DNA from: Hortaea werneckii
Taxonomy: Eukaryota > Ascomycota > Dothideomycetes > Mycosphaerellales > Teratosphaeriaceae
Assembly: GCA_037044905.1 (NCBI GenBank)
Contig: JBAOKB010000144.1
Span: 124,001-188,000 of the forward strand
Direction of reading: 5' to 3'
Length of the DNA stretch: 64,000 nt
Both the position numbers and the translations under genes were made by a program. Below are positions 19,021-30,200 of the stretch, one piece after another. Below the pieces are notes generated by a model, which worked only from the letters and a program-made list of their open reading frames with translations, ran no database searches and had not been told where the DNA came from. Within the stretch, counting starts at the first letter, position 1. Each line of letters begins with the position of its first letter.

Positions 19021-21214
19021 CTAGGTGTCGTCAGGAAACAAGTCAGAGAAATCACCAACCCACTGCCCGAACAACTCGTCAAAGTTAAAGTTCTCAATTC
19101 CATCTTGCCACCAAGCCGTCGAGTCCAGTCCCAGATCATGGACCCTCGGGGCCTGGTCAGATTCCCCTGCAGTCTTCCTCTTAATCAAGCCTTCTTTCCA
19201 ACCATTCAAGCGTTTGTGAAGCAAACGGATAAGCTTTGCGCTTGCTGCGTATAGACAGCCATGCGCAAAGGCGTCATTCACTGACCGCTTGCCTGGAGCG
19301 GCACTCATAGCCTCGATCTTTTCGGCGCATCGCTGGAATACATCCAGATGAGTGTCTACTGTCGGTCCTAATCCACCCCAGCCCTTAACCCTTGCCGCGT
19401 GGTCTTCTACAAGAACTCTGCAGTAGAAGAGTGTCAGGAACGGGAACTGACGCGGAGGAGGCAAGAAAGGAATCCCTTGCAATTGCACAGTTTCCGCAGT
19501 CTGACAAAATGTGGACAGGAGTTTCAGGACTGCTTCATCCTCGGTGGACCATGGCGAGCAAGGAAGTTGTGCAGGTCCAGGGCTTTGCCGATTCGAAGCT
19601 CCTTGAGTGCGTCGATGATCTGGTCGCTGACTTGGACAGCTTCTTGCGGCTCGATTCCTTCCTCAGCCTCGCTCGTCTGCTTAAGCCGTGCCATGATGGC
19701 ATAAAACATTGCGCTTCCTGAGATTGTGGCTTCTGCAAATCCCATTTCACCATCTAGCATAGCGGCAGCCGCCACCGCTTCCTCCACCTGCCCCTTCTGA
19801 ACGCTGGGGTTGTTTTTGATCGCATCTAGAGCATACTGTATGTCGCTTCGTTGCTGGCCCATCAACAGATGGTTTCTATCAATGACATCCGATAGGTCCT
19901 CCAAGCTTCGCCATGCTCTTTTGGCTTCCAGGAGATTTTTGATCTGGTTAGACAGAGTGATAGCAGAATACAATTGATATACCATTGCCCCTGAAAGCTT
20001 CAGATGACAGAAGCTTCCGAGCGATGGTGAGTATCGGTTCAAGATGATCGATCAATTCTTGTACGGCGCTGAGAGTCTTGTCTACCACTCCACTCGTCAG
20101 TTGATCGTCAATCAAGATCTGGCACCATTGCAAAGCATCCATGAGAAGCGCTTCGCATTCTCCGACATCCAGAGGTGATGGTCGCTGTAGAAACCCTGTA
20201 GCCGCTTCCCTGCAATAGGAAAACGCAGCTTTTCTGCGACTCGACGAGCTAGTGCTGGCAACAGATCTGATTTGATCGTATTGACAGCTGCCTTTTGTTT
20301 GTGCGCAAGTAGACATGGCTTGTAGTGAAACATGACCAGTAAAGAGGACAATGTATGTCGGTGTATGGGCAAATTTAGCACGATCTCCTCGGCGTACATC
20401 GATGCAATGCCTTCCAGCTTTCTCCGAAGAGCATGATCTTCTCTTAGCAGACATGAAGGTACATCGATGGCGCAAAGGCATAGCAATGCAAAAAGCAGCT
20501 TTGTCGACGTGGTGCTCGTGCTTGTATCGCCGCGGCATTTTGTCGTCTGCAAGGACTGATCTGATTTCCATCAGACTTGGTGTAAGTGGAAGAAATAAGC
20601 GATGCCATGCAAGCCTGTAAGTAAGTCAGCGTTACCAACTCGCAGAAGCTTACACATGTCGTACTGATCATCAAGCAAAGCGGCTAGACCACTGCTCACC
20701 AAGTCGAGCAAGTCTTCATTACCACAACCGCTGGTCGTTGCAAAATGTGCGGCAAAGGTTGTATCATGTGTCAATACCGCAGCGACAAAGTGAGCAGGTG
20801 AGACCAAAGTGTCAAGTGCTTCGTGTTTGTTTTGTGCATTCGGAGTGGCTGTGCTGCTTGATGAGATGCCATCATCCGTCACATTGCATAGGAGATACTC
20901 GTTCAAATGCGGATCGAAGACCACCCGGTCCGTCGAGCTATCTACCAATGGCGTCTCGTCATCTTCGTCTTCACCCATAGGCGCATCCGTCCGTTTCCTT
21001 TTCGCAGCGGGTCGTCCGAGCACTGTTTCTCTACCACACAGTCTAGATCGAGAGTCTTACAGCGCTTGCAGCGCGCTTCTCCAGTCCCAGACACCTCCGG
21101 GGATGAGTAATCTTCCGGCAGTTGACACTTTATTTTGCGAGATCTACAATTGAGACAACGAAAGCGAGAGTAGTTCCCTCGAGGACCTTTGGATGTTGGT
21201 TCGGCCATGCTCAT
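19021..21214 (-). pseudogene. broken Zn2Cys6 transcription factor
   Basis: The 5' end encodes a Zn2Cys6 binuclear cluster: RFRCLNCRSRKIKCQLPE, then EARCKRCKTLDLDCVVEK, with the six Cys in order. A basic linker (GRPAAKRKRTD) and a fungal-TF-like middle/C-terminal region follow (LLFALLCLCAIDVPSCLLRE, EALLMDALQWCQILIDDQL, WRSLEDLSDVIDRNHLLMGQ, AMFYAIMARLKQ), ending near FNFDELFGQWVGDFSDLF. These pieces lie in different frames. Probable lesions are one-base losses at short runs near 21026, 20230, 19988 and 19539, and an in-frame TGA at 20573-20571. A real intron probably lies at 19945-19985 and perhaps one at about 20620-20660. This is either a decaying gene or a badly sequenced patch. Confidence 0.65.
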
Positions 21215-22020
21215 GATATGTCCTGATCATAAGGCCCAGATAAGACTTCGGGATGAATCGTTCAGCCGACAAGCTTTAAAGCTTCTTGGCGCCCTCCTGC
21301 TTTCTGGATGTGTAGTGAAGTTCAGGTTCCAGTGCGATGTCATCTCTCGCTTCAAGCGCGGAGCCAACCAGCTGCACGTCTAGCGATATTCGGGATGAGG
21401 GCACGTTCGCGGTCCATCATGTCGGGCATGCACATCTGGATGCGATGTGCAACATGTCAGCAAAAGTGGCTGAGCCTGGTCCAGCTGCTCCCAGGCCAAG
21501 ACCGCTGCTCCCCACAAATGCCTGCTGTCTCTCGGTTCCTGCCGCACAGCCGCTCCTTCTTTTCTCGTTGCGCTCTCGTTGCGCGAATTTGCGCGGACGC
21601 CATCTCTCTTTGTGCTGGAGAACGCATAGCAAAAGGCGCCATCACCAGAATGTGCGAAGCTCATTTGCAGGCGGCGCGCAACGAGCATTGCCAAGACCAT
21701 CAGGCGACAGTCAGGAGATATTTGCTCTGAGGCTATGAAGATAAAGATGTCTTCCCGCCATTCTATATTCGCTCTGTGCGTAGGTCGCATTCTTCACCTT
21801 GAATTCATCTCACTCTTTTTGCGCTATCCGGGCCCCTACCCTTCTTGCGTTAATCTTCAACCCCTTTCACGCCCTCAGTTTAATCTTCAATAGGACTCAC
21901 CAGCAGCAACGAAAGACGATCGATCCTTTGCACCACTTCATTTGCGCAACCCCTTTCCCTTCCACTGCATCGGCTCGAACAATAGCTACATCGACGCAGT
22001 CTCCGCAAACTCCTTCAATC
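21215..22020. other. intergenic between divergent genes
   Basis: Upstream region shared by the broken Zn2Cys6 gene (minus) and the RTA1-like gene (plus). Several overlapping frames of 60-140 codons occur on both strands at 21300-21790, but none shows a motif and they contradict each other. The last 200 bp are pyrimidine-rich, like a 5' leader. A promoter role is the only safe reading. Confidence 0.4.
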
Positions 22021-23307
22021 ATGGCTGACAATGACGACTGGTCTCTCTACCCATACAAACCGAGTAAAGCAGCACCAATCGTATTTGCAATCCTTCTCAC
22101 ACTTTTAGGCATAACTCAGATCTACCAGTCTTTCTTCAAGTACCACTGGAAAGAAATTCGGCTTCATGATGGTCTGGGCAACGACTTGTTGGGTCGCGGG
22201 ATTTGTAAATCTTGACAAGTCATTTACCGGATGATCGGGCTAGAAATCGCTGACCATGGTTGTAGATATGCCGGGCGATCTCGGTCTACGACACTCAATC
22301 AGTCAACATCTTCATCGCACAAGCGGTGTTTGTGTACGTCGGACCGCCGCTGTACGCCGCAGCAGAGTACTTCATTCTCGGGAGATTGTTCGCTTATCTC
22401 CCATATCACACTCCGATCCATCCCGGGCGAGTCGTAAGCACATTCATGCTGCTCAGTGCTGTTGTCGAAATTGACGGCGAATGGTGCGGCGAACATGTCT
22501 GCCGCTTCAGATCCATCGGATGACGACGATCTTGACAAGATCAAGAGCCAGATGCAGTCTGGACTACAGACGATGCAGGTGAGCTTATTACTGTGAGGCA
22601 ATGTACACGGCAAACGGAAGATTGATCTGACGCTGAACAGGCCGCTTTGTTACTGCAAATTGCCGTCGAGGCAATGTACCTATCCCTTGTGATCCTACTG
22701 GAACGCCGATGCAGACGAGCCCAAGCCTTCCCAAAACAGATCCAGCCAGTCTTCCTGGTCCTTTACATTACCTCCTCGATGGTGATAGTCCGATGCATCG
22801 TCCGAGCGATCGAAGCATTCGAAATGGCAGACTGTCCGTACGGCGACCAGCAATGCGGCTACGTGACCTCACACGAGTGGGTTTTCTACATGTTTGAGTG
22901 CGCAAACATCACCCTTTTCGTGGTCTTGCTCGCCGTATTTCACCCTGGTAGGTATCTACCGCGGAGCAGCAGAATCTTCCTTGATCCTCTCGACGGCAAA
23001 ACTGAAAGAGTCGGACCGGGCTTTCGGAAGGCCAATTCGAGAAACTGGCTGGCCACGGTGGTAGATCCATTTGTGAGTTTCGGAATGGGTGAGAGGTTGT
23101 GAGTCACAGCCATGCTAATGTGGAACGCAGAATCTGACCGCTATCGTGACGGGGAAGGGCATGAGGTATAACAAGTTCTGGGAATCCCATCAGCCGGTCT
23201 ACACGGGCGGGAAAGTCGAAGACGAGGAGCAGTTGATAACCGAGAATGAGCTGACCAACATGAAACATGGTCAAGGAGTAGCTCTGGAGAAGGGCGCAGC
23301 GGCCTGA
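22021..23307 (+). CDS. RTA1-like lipid-translocating-exporter family protein, frame disrupted twice
   Basis: Four exons are visible: 22021-22204, 22266-about 22579, about 22641-23072 and 23131-23307. Multi-pass features match the RTA1 family: YKPSKAAPIVFAILLTLLG, NIFIAQAVFVYVGPPLYAAA, EYFILGRLFAYLPYHTPIHP, AVEAMYLSLVILLERRCRRA, GYVTSHEWVFYMFECANITL and FHPGRYLPR. Yeast Rta1/Rsb1 proteins are seven-span plasma-membrane proteins tied to sterol or sphingoid-base tolerance. Two single-base surpluses seem present in A runs. One near 22150-22156 breaks FGFMMVWATTCWVAGF in exon 1; the other near 22468-22470 breaks LTANGAANMSAAS in exon 2. Without them the frames join perfectly across all introns. 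Sequence error or a recent pseudogene are both possible. Confidence 0.7.
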
Positions 23308-23496
23308 CATAGATGGCAAATCTCGGAAATGTGATCCAAGACCTTGAAAGCTCTCGGTAGGGTCGTGTTCCAGGCCACTGGAAGTTTTAGGCCGGTCGCC
23401 GTTTACATTGTGAATCGCAGTATCTGAGGCTGAAGGAAAGGGTGGAGATTCAGAGTATCGGATTGAATTGGATCCCTTGGTTTTGTGGCTTGCTCG

Positions 23497-24919
23497 CTAC
23501 TTTACACTTGTCGCCTTCTGAACAGCTTGGAACCGTTCCATCTGACCCTTACTATATCCGGGCAGCCCAGCTCCCGGCTGTTCGCGCCGGGGAAGTATTT
23601 GCGAGGGACGTGTTTGTTTGGGCAAGATTTGCGCCGGCCGTGTCTGCTTTGGGAGCGTCTGCGATGGTCTTACCATCCTCGGCTGGATGATTGAAGGCGG
23701 GATTCCTCCACTCCTGTGAGAGGCTCCACTGCCCTGCTGCTGCTTTTGAAGTCGGAGCTGCTCTTTGGCTTCGTCCATGCTCGCTTTCGCTGCCTCAAGT
23801 TCTTTCCGGAGGCGCTCATTCTCCTCGGTGAGATTGTCCGCTTTTTGCTGGCTCTCCAGATGCTCCGCCGCACCGCCTTTCTTGCTTTTCTTAAGCCTTT
23901 CCTCACCCTGCTTGACTTTCTGCTCCTGTTTCGCAAGGTCTTCTTCACGTTGTTTCGTTGCCGCTTCTCGCTGCTGGATCTCTTCTTCTCGAGGCCCCAA
24001 TTTCTTTTCCTTTTCATTTAAGTTTTTCTCCTTTTCCTTGCATTGTCCTTCCCTGGTAGCGAGGTCTTCCTCACGCTTCGCAACGGCTTGCTCTCGCTGA
24101 TCTAGCTGTTCCCGAAGCTTATCTGAGGCTTGCGTGCTCTCCTTCTTTGCAGCCTCACTGTCATTTATCGCCTGCTGACACTTTGGGCAACCCGTACAGC
24201 TCAGGCAGCAAGCGCCCGATTCTCTTTGTTGAGCCTTCCATTGTGCGTATTCAGGCGTCGGACGGAATCTCCAGCTCATTCCGGTAGTGTATGGTTCAAA
24301 AGTCTGCCAGCCATTGCCAATCCAGACACCATCATTGCGTTTGTTGGTGTACACAGCGACTGGGGCACCCTCATCTTGACGATTATCCCATGTATGAAGG
24401 AAGCCTGCATCTTGACATTGATCGGTGTGCAGCCAGTAAGAGCCATGGCCTTGTCCTTGATAGATGTACCAGGGCTGTACATGTGCAACCAGGCAAAGAG
24501 CGGCTCCATTGCCCGCATTTGAAGCAGCAAGGTAGCGTCCATCGGGAGCTTTGATGGCAATCCTCGAACGATTTTGAAGGTCAAAGTTGATGGTCCATTT
24601 GAATATCGCGCCCTGGCACTCAGAATGGCTCGCGCCTCCTTATTTGTTAAGGCAAAGCTGCGAGTGAAGTTCGTGCAAGCATTGTCTAGGTAAAAGCTGC
24701 AGCCTGGCGGGAAAGCATCCCCTTCGCTATCGACAGGCGCGGCCGGGGATGATTGGGTATCTGACTGACTGGAGCCATGATTGTATATGAAGTTGCTTTG
24801 GCTTACCTCCAAGGATGAGAACACATCTGAACATGTCAATCGAAATGCACTCAAGGCTAGAGCATCCCAAAGCTCGCCAGGTGGTGGATGAGCCGAAGGT
24901 GCTTTCCGCCAGCATTGAC
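23497..24919 (-). CDS. modular protein: N-terminal globular domain, coiled coil, proline-rich repeats
   Basis: The N-terminal part (GCSFYLDNACTNFTRSFALT..., INFDLQNRSRIAIKAPDGRY, WYIYQGQGHGSYWLHTDQC, VYTNKRNDGVWIGNGWQTFE) looks like a compact, Trp/Tyr-rich beta domain of unknown type. It ends with a Cys cluster, CCLSCTGCPKC. About 130 residues of highly charged coiled coil follow (REQAVAKREEDLATREGQ, KEKEKKLGPREEEIQQRE). Three 10-residue repeats TRPSQILPKQ (23581-23670) and a short tail end the protein. The globular part changes frame near 24588-24591, where one base seems missing. The 5' end is unresolved: an exon ending at about 24818 with a GTAAGC donor (GELWDALALSAFRLTCSDVF) seems to precede, beginning near 24919. 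No family recognised. Confidence 0.6.
23581..23670 (-). repeat. three 30-nt tandem units in coding sequence
   Basis: Exactly 90 bp encode RPSQTLPKQT, RPAQILPKQT and RPSQILPRRE in tandem. The units differ by a few substitutions each, so the array is not brand new. It lies near the C-terminus of the coiled-coil protein. Confidence 0.85.
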
Positions 24920-25382
24920 CTGGTGCCGATCACTTGGAGACCCGACGTGAAGTCGATCAGTGATGATCACCCTGCAACTCCGCGATGGCTGGTAGCTTGC
25001 CATCATAAATATCTGTGGAATTTCCAAATCAGGAAGTCGCAGGAAGCAATTATCCAAGCTCGTGCCAATCCTACGCAATGTTCATGAGCTTTCTCCGCAA
25101 CCGCGCAAAGTCAATGCCAGCATTCCCCACGCTAATCCATGCAGTTTCCGAATCCGCAGATAATCAATACCATGACAGGCGGCATGCAGTAGTAGTTTGG
25201 TATCGACTCTAGCGCTAATGCAGTACTTGCCAGTGTTAATTGGAGCCAGGACCGAAGGACGGTCAGAAGTGATGGCACCAGGTCCGATGCTCCATTGATG
25301 TAGGCCTCTATCGCTCAAGCATCTCTATTCTCTTGTCATTCCCTTCTCAAACCACTGCAAGCTGAGTAGAAATACTGACAAG

Positions 25383-25776
25383 ATGGTGGACGCAACCAAG
25401 ACCTTGTAAGCTACAGAGCCCAATTGCTACGTCGCCGGACACAGCTAACAGCTTTCTAGGGCACAAATCCAGGACTCTCCGGCGAAGAGTGCAATTGCTC
25501 GCCGCAAGCAACTTGCAGAGATCGCAAAACTCGACGACAAAGAGCTTGAGGGCATGTCAGCAGAGGAAATACGGAAGGTAGGCGTACTCAGATGACTTTA
25601 TGGCGAGCTGTACTGACCTAAGGATCTAGATTCTGAACAATGCCGCTAACCTCGACGAGAACGACAAGCCCAAGGACAAGGAAAGCAGCCTGAGGATCAA
25701 CATTGAGCTGGATATCGAGGTCGAGGTGCATCTGAACGCAAGAGTAAAGGGTGACGTGACCATTGGCCTGCTGTGA
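25383..25776 (+). CDS. small conserved-looking protein, function unknown
   Basis: Three exons, 25383-25405, 25460-25577 and 25630-25776, give 95 aa. Both introns have GTAAGC/GTAGGC donors, CTGAC/CTAAC branch sites and TAG acceptors, and all joins keep frame. This makes the model convincing despite its size. The product is charged and helical at first (SAIARRKQLAEIAKLDDKEL, MSAEEIRKILNNAANLDEND) and ends in a likely amphipathic beta stretch (LRINIELDIEVEVHLNARVK, then GDVTIGLL). No signal peptide or membrane span. I do not recognise the family. Confidence 0.75.
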
Positions 25777-26275
25777 GGAAGCCTTCGTCTTGTTGTAGCT
25801 GGATACCTAGTGACGAGTATGTAGGACCGCATAATACATCTGCTCTCTCAGATATCTAGACCAACATAAGCGTCTTTGGCGAAGGTATTTCCAAAGAACG
25901 TTAATGGGGTTGGTCGACCATGTCGGCGAACTGTAGTTGGGTGAAGTCGAAGCCCGGCGGGGCGTACAATTCTGAACGTAAATATTCAATGGATCATATA
26001 TTACAGGTCAATACAGCGTACCGCTTGCTTTCGCACGTAGCCAGTTTCATCTCGTTTTCACCGCAGTGGGTAAATGAACAGGTAGTGTCAGTATTATGGT
26101 AAGGATAATGCGAGGGTATCCGCCAGCCCGGGAAACGCAAACGGCAACCGCACCAAACCCTGCTAGTCCGACATGTACCTGCATGCTTCGGCCATTTTTA
26201 TTCTTATAGCTCTTCCCTGCCCGATTGAAACGCGTCTCCCTTCTCGCATTGATTTGGCTCCAAATCCTCACCAAC

Positions 26276-26980
26276 ATGGTATTTGGTCTGTTGACTGCAG
26301 TGGTGGCTGCGCCCGCGATCGCCGGCACGACCGAGGGGATCAGATATGGCCAGAAGAACAACCAGCGTGAGGAACACAGAGGGAAGAAGTACAACTTGAC
26401 TGTGACCTTGGCTCGCCGAAGTCGGTACTCACAGCAGTTCGACGGCGCTCAGATCATTCTGAAGGACAACAAGTTCTACGTCGATACCCGGCTTGACAGC
26501 GCACAAGACTACTGGCCAGTGACAGCAAACTACCTTGCGTATCCTGGACGGAAGGAACTCTGGCGGAAAGCAGGTTACGCCGGAGGAGAAGGATTCGTGA
26601 CCACCATCAACGCTCACCGCTTTCTCAACTGGGTCTACGTAGACAGCGACACGCACGAAGTCAAATACGGCGTGCGTGCCGAGGCAGAGCCTCACAACGT
26701 CGGTCCCTGGGACTGCACGCAAGTCCAGCGACGGCTGACATTCCAAGGCTGGGAGGGCTTCGTAGCAGTACAAGAGGAGGATGACGACGAGCTCTGGGCT
26801 CTGTACTTCGATTGCGAAGACGACGGATTGACAGGTAAAGATCGGATAGGCAACAGAGACAGACCGATGCTTGAGGTTGAAGTCTGGAGGAGAGAGGCGA
26901 AGCGAGACTTGGACTCGGCTATAGAAGAGAGGGCAGAAAGATTGGAGGAGAGGGAAGCGCGTGGACTCACGGTGCAATGA
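26276..26980 (+). CDS. conserved ascomycete protein of unknown function
   Basis: Single exon, 234 aa from the ATG at 26276 (frame is open 17 codons upstream without ATG). The N-terminus MVFGLLTAVVAAPAIAGTTE followed by GIRYGQKNNQREEHRGKK recurs in hypothetical proteins of many filamentous ascomycetes, as far as I can recall. It may be a membrane-associated hydrophobic segment rather than a cleaved signal, because a basic stretch follows. The rest is mixed alpha/beta with HRFLNWVYVDSDTHEVKYGV and WEGFVAVQEEDDDELWALYF, and it ends in a charged helix. No catalytic motif is visible. Confidence 0.8.
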   Translation: MVFGLLTAVVAAPAIAGTTEGIRYGQKNNQREEHRGKKYNLTVTLARRSRYSQQFDGAQIILKDNKFYVDTRLDSAQDYWPVTANYLAYPGRKELWRKAGYAGGEGFVTTINAHRFLNWVYVDSDTHEVKYGVRAEAEPHNVGPWDCTQVQRRLTFQGWEGFVAVQEEDDDELWALYFDCEDDGLTGKDRIGNRDRPMLEVEVWRREAKRDLDSAIEERAERLEEREARGLTVQ

Positions 26981-27268
26981 GGAAGTGAGACAATGCTGGG
27001 AAAGATGATCGCCGCTAGGGTACCCTGGCCACCGTCTTATTCCACAACGCAGGCTCACAGATGGCCTCTTGCTCGCACTACGCGGATATCTCTGGAAAGC
27101 AGTTCCACGGATAAGATATCGCAGCAGTGTCTGAACGGTCCTTTACAACGAAAGAAATCGGATACCTGGGGACGACGATTATGAAATACCAGGTACGAAA
27201 CGGACGGCCGTCAGACTCAAGCTATTCCTGTGTTCCTTCATGCACATTTACCAAAAACTACCGTTCGA

Positions 27269-30200
27269 TCACGCCCACCACTGCTGCGTCCACTTGCGCA
27301 TCATCTCGTCATTCACAGATTGCATCTGCGCGACTGTCTGGCTGATCTTGGAAGTCTGTTCAGTGGCGAGTCGCGGCATACCCTGATGGCCCAGAAGACC
27401 TTCGTAAAAGTCGGCAAGCTTGAGTGCCGGCTTTTGCTCGATCTCAGCAGGCGACGGTTCAGTCTTCTTCAGTTCGTCCAACCAGTCGCCAAAGGAAACC
27501 GTGCGGATCGCCTTTCCGCTTTGTTTCTGGAGTGATTCGCGTACAGCAGGCACAAGTTCAGGCCACGAGGTCGTGCTCGGGTTCACGATATGTGCGACTC
27601 TTACGAGGTCCTGGCTAGTAGCCGACGAACTGGGCTGTGATAATGCCAGATCCCGTACAGTCTTCCCTGCCAGGTCCATCGGCACCCAGTCGACAAGATT
27701 CTGGTTTCCAAGGTCTTGAGGAACCACGCCCATAGCTTTCGAGCTAATGACAATACTTGGGACCCACTCATGCCTATTCCACTCACTGTCGCCGTTTGAA
27801 GGTCCCGCGAGCTGTCCAGCCCTGGCAACGGTGCACGGAACGCCTGGTTTTTGAGCTCCTACTGCCAGGATCAGAGAGGCGACATGCTTGGACTCGCCGT
27901 AACCTTGCGGAAGAGCGACTGCGTGATCGTTATCCAGGCGCTCTGGTACTTCATGCTCCTTCGGATGGACACCTGTCCAGTTTCCAACGCTAGCGATGGA
28001 AGAGATGAAAGTGATGTGAGCACGGTGCTTAGACTGCGTACTGAAATCGACACATCGGCGGGTACCTGAGATATGCACACCTTCGTAGGACTCCAGGGCG
28101 AGGTTGAAGTCTACGGCCCAGGCGTTGTGGATAAAGACGTCGACTGTCTGCAATAGTTCATCGTACACCCGGTCATGGAGGCCGAATTGATCCTTTCCAA
28201 AGTCTGTATGCAGGAAGCTGACTTTGCTGAAATCGGCAGCGACGCCACGACGCTGAAAGCTTTCGCGTTGTCTACCTTCTGCGTTACCAGACCGGTTGAG
28301 GCAGTAGATCTTAGCTACCTGAGGCGAGTTGATCAACTCTTGAAGAACGTAGTTCCCTAGTGAGCCAGTAGATCCAGTGAGAACCACAGTGTGCTTTTCC
28401 GGGCTTGGTGGAGGTGTGGCAAGGACGGAAGACCTGGGGAGATCGTGGGTGTATTTCTCGACCATCCTCGCCATCCTCTCCTCACGGCTTATGGCTGCAA
28501 TTCCCTTAGCTTGCTCTCCACTCTCTTCTCCTATCATAGCGGCGGCCAGACTGTTGATTGTCGGATTTGCATAGATCGTACGGGCAGATACAGTCATTCT
28601 TTTATCCTTGGTACTCAGAGCATGGCTCAGCTTCGAGGATATGGCCAGCACTTGCAACGAGTCGACTCCGTACGCGAAAATGTCTTCGTCGTCGCCACCA
28701 TCTGCAGGCAAGCCGACACCGGCGAGCTTTAGGGCCTTACGAACAAAAGTCTTCGCCGCCGGCAGACCTGCACTCAAGTCGAGCTTGCCTAGCTGCTTTT
28801 CACTCGCTTCATCGGAGTACAAGGCCTCGATTTCGGGTTCGAACAGGGCGACGGTCATGCGGCGCATGATCGAGCCTTTCTCCGCTCGCTTGAAAGGCTT
28901 GTCTCTTTTCGTGAACATGACCTTGCTCCTCCACACCTTGCCATGGGCAGGACTTGCGTTGTTCAACTCCTCGATCTTGGGCCACAGGGTATCCAGCAGG
29001 GCTTCCGGCGTGTGGTCTGATGCGAGCGCCTCCCATTCTGGCTCAACAATCAATCCTGTCTGGAACCGCCCTTGTCCGACTACCATAGCCCCCTTGACAA
29101 GAGGATGACTCTCAAGCCCCTTCTCGAAGCCAACTGGGTTAAACTTTTCGCCATTCGACAAGACCAGGACGTCATCTTTCCGCCCCTTATATAGCCAAAG
29201 ACCTGGCTTTTCTGGATGAGGTTGCAAGAGATCTTTCGTTCTCCACTCGTCGGCGCCTGGGAAAGTGTGGAATACACCTTGATACTTCACGTCCTTTGGC
29301 TTGATCACGAGCTCATACAAGCCGTCGCCGTTGTCTTCCATTACCGCACCTGAGCCGTCCGCCCACTCAAAGTAGTCCCAGTCTTTCCTATCCTCGACGA
29401 CCAGAGTCGGTAGAAGTCCCGCCTCCGTCGAGCCAATGACGGTCTGAACGCGTGTGAATTTGTTGATGATATCTCCTTTCCCGCGGGCCAAAGGTCCTCC
29501 ACCATAGAAGACATACTTCAGTTTACCCAATGCGCGGAGGCCCTCTTCGGAGCTGCAGATCTGCTCAAGAATCGAGGGTGGGAAGATCCCTAGCACGGCA
29601 TCCCTCTGCTGCAGGACTTCAACGACGAGTTGTGCATTTGGCGGCTTTTCCGGCGGCAATACCGTCAGCGACCCCTTGGAGAAGATCCCACGCAGCAGCA
29701 CGATCATCCCCATAGCATGGAAGAAAGGCGACATCCCGACGAGCTCATCAGATGTCAGGAAGACATCCGGGATAGACAATCGGCCGGGTGGAGAGGGAAG
29801 TGAGCGCAGGTGGTAAATTGCTGCTAAATCGCCGTGATTGAGCGCGATTGGCTTTGGGAAGCCTGTACTGCCTGAGGTATGTAGGATCAGGGGGCGTTCA
29901 TTTTCATCGCGTCCGCATCGACTTGGGAACGTGCCGTTCTCCTCTCCAAGCCGGCGGAGCTCTTCGAAAGCTGGAATCGTGTAAGTCGACACATGCGGCT
30001 GGTAGGCGGTGATGCTGTCAACGGCTGATGCTATGCCCTCACTATGGACGACAATCGAACATTGTACGGCTTCGAACAGAGCTGCCTGGCCTTCTCGGGA
30101 GTTGCGAGGGGAAGGTAACAAAGTCCTGTAGCCTGCCTTCATCATCCCGATGAATGTAGCTGCGTACCGAGCATCGTTGACTCCGATGTATGCGATTGTC

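Noticed and set aside
21308..21790. Overlapping 130-140 codon frames on both strands
   Set aside because: Three mutually exclusive frames in one stretch, none with a motif; likely chance.
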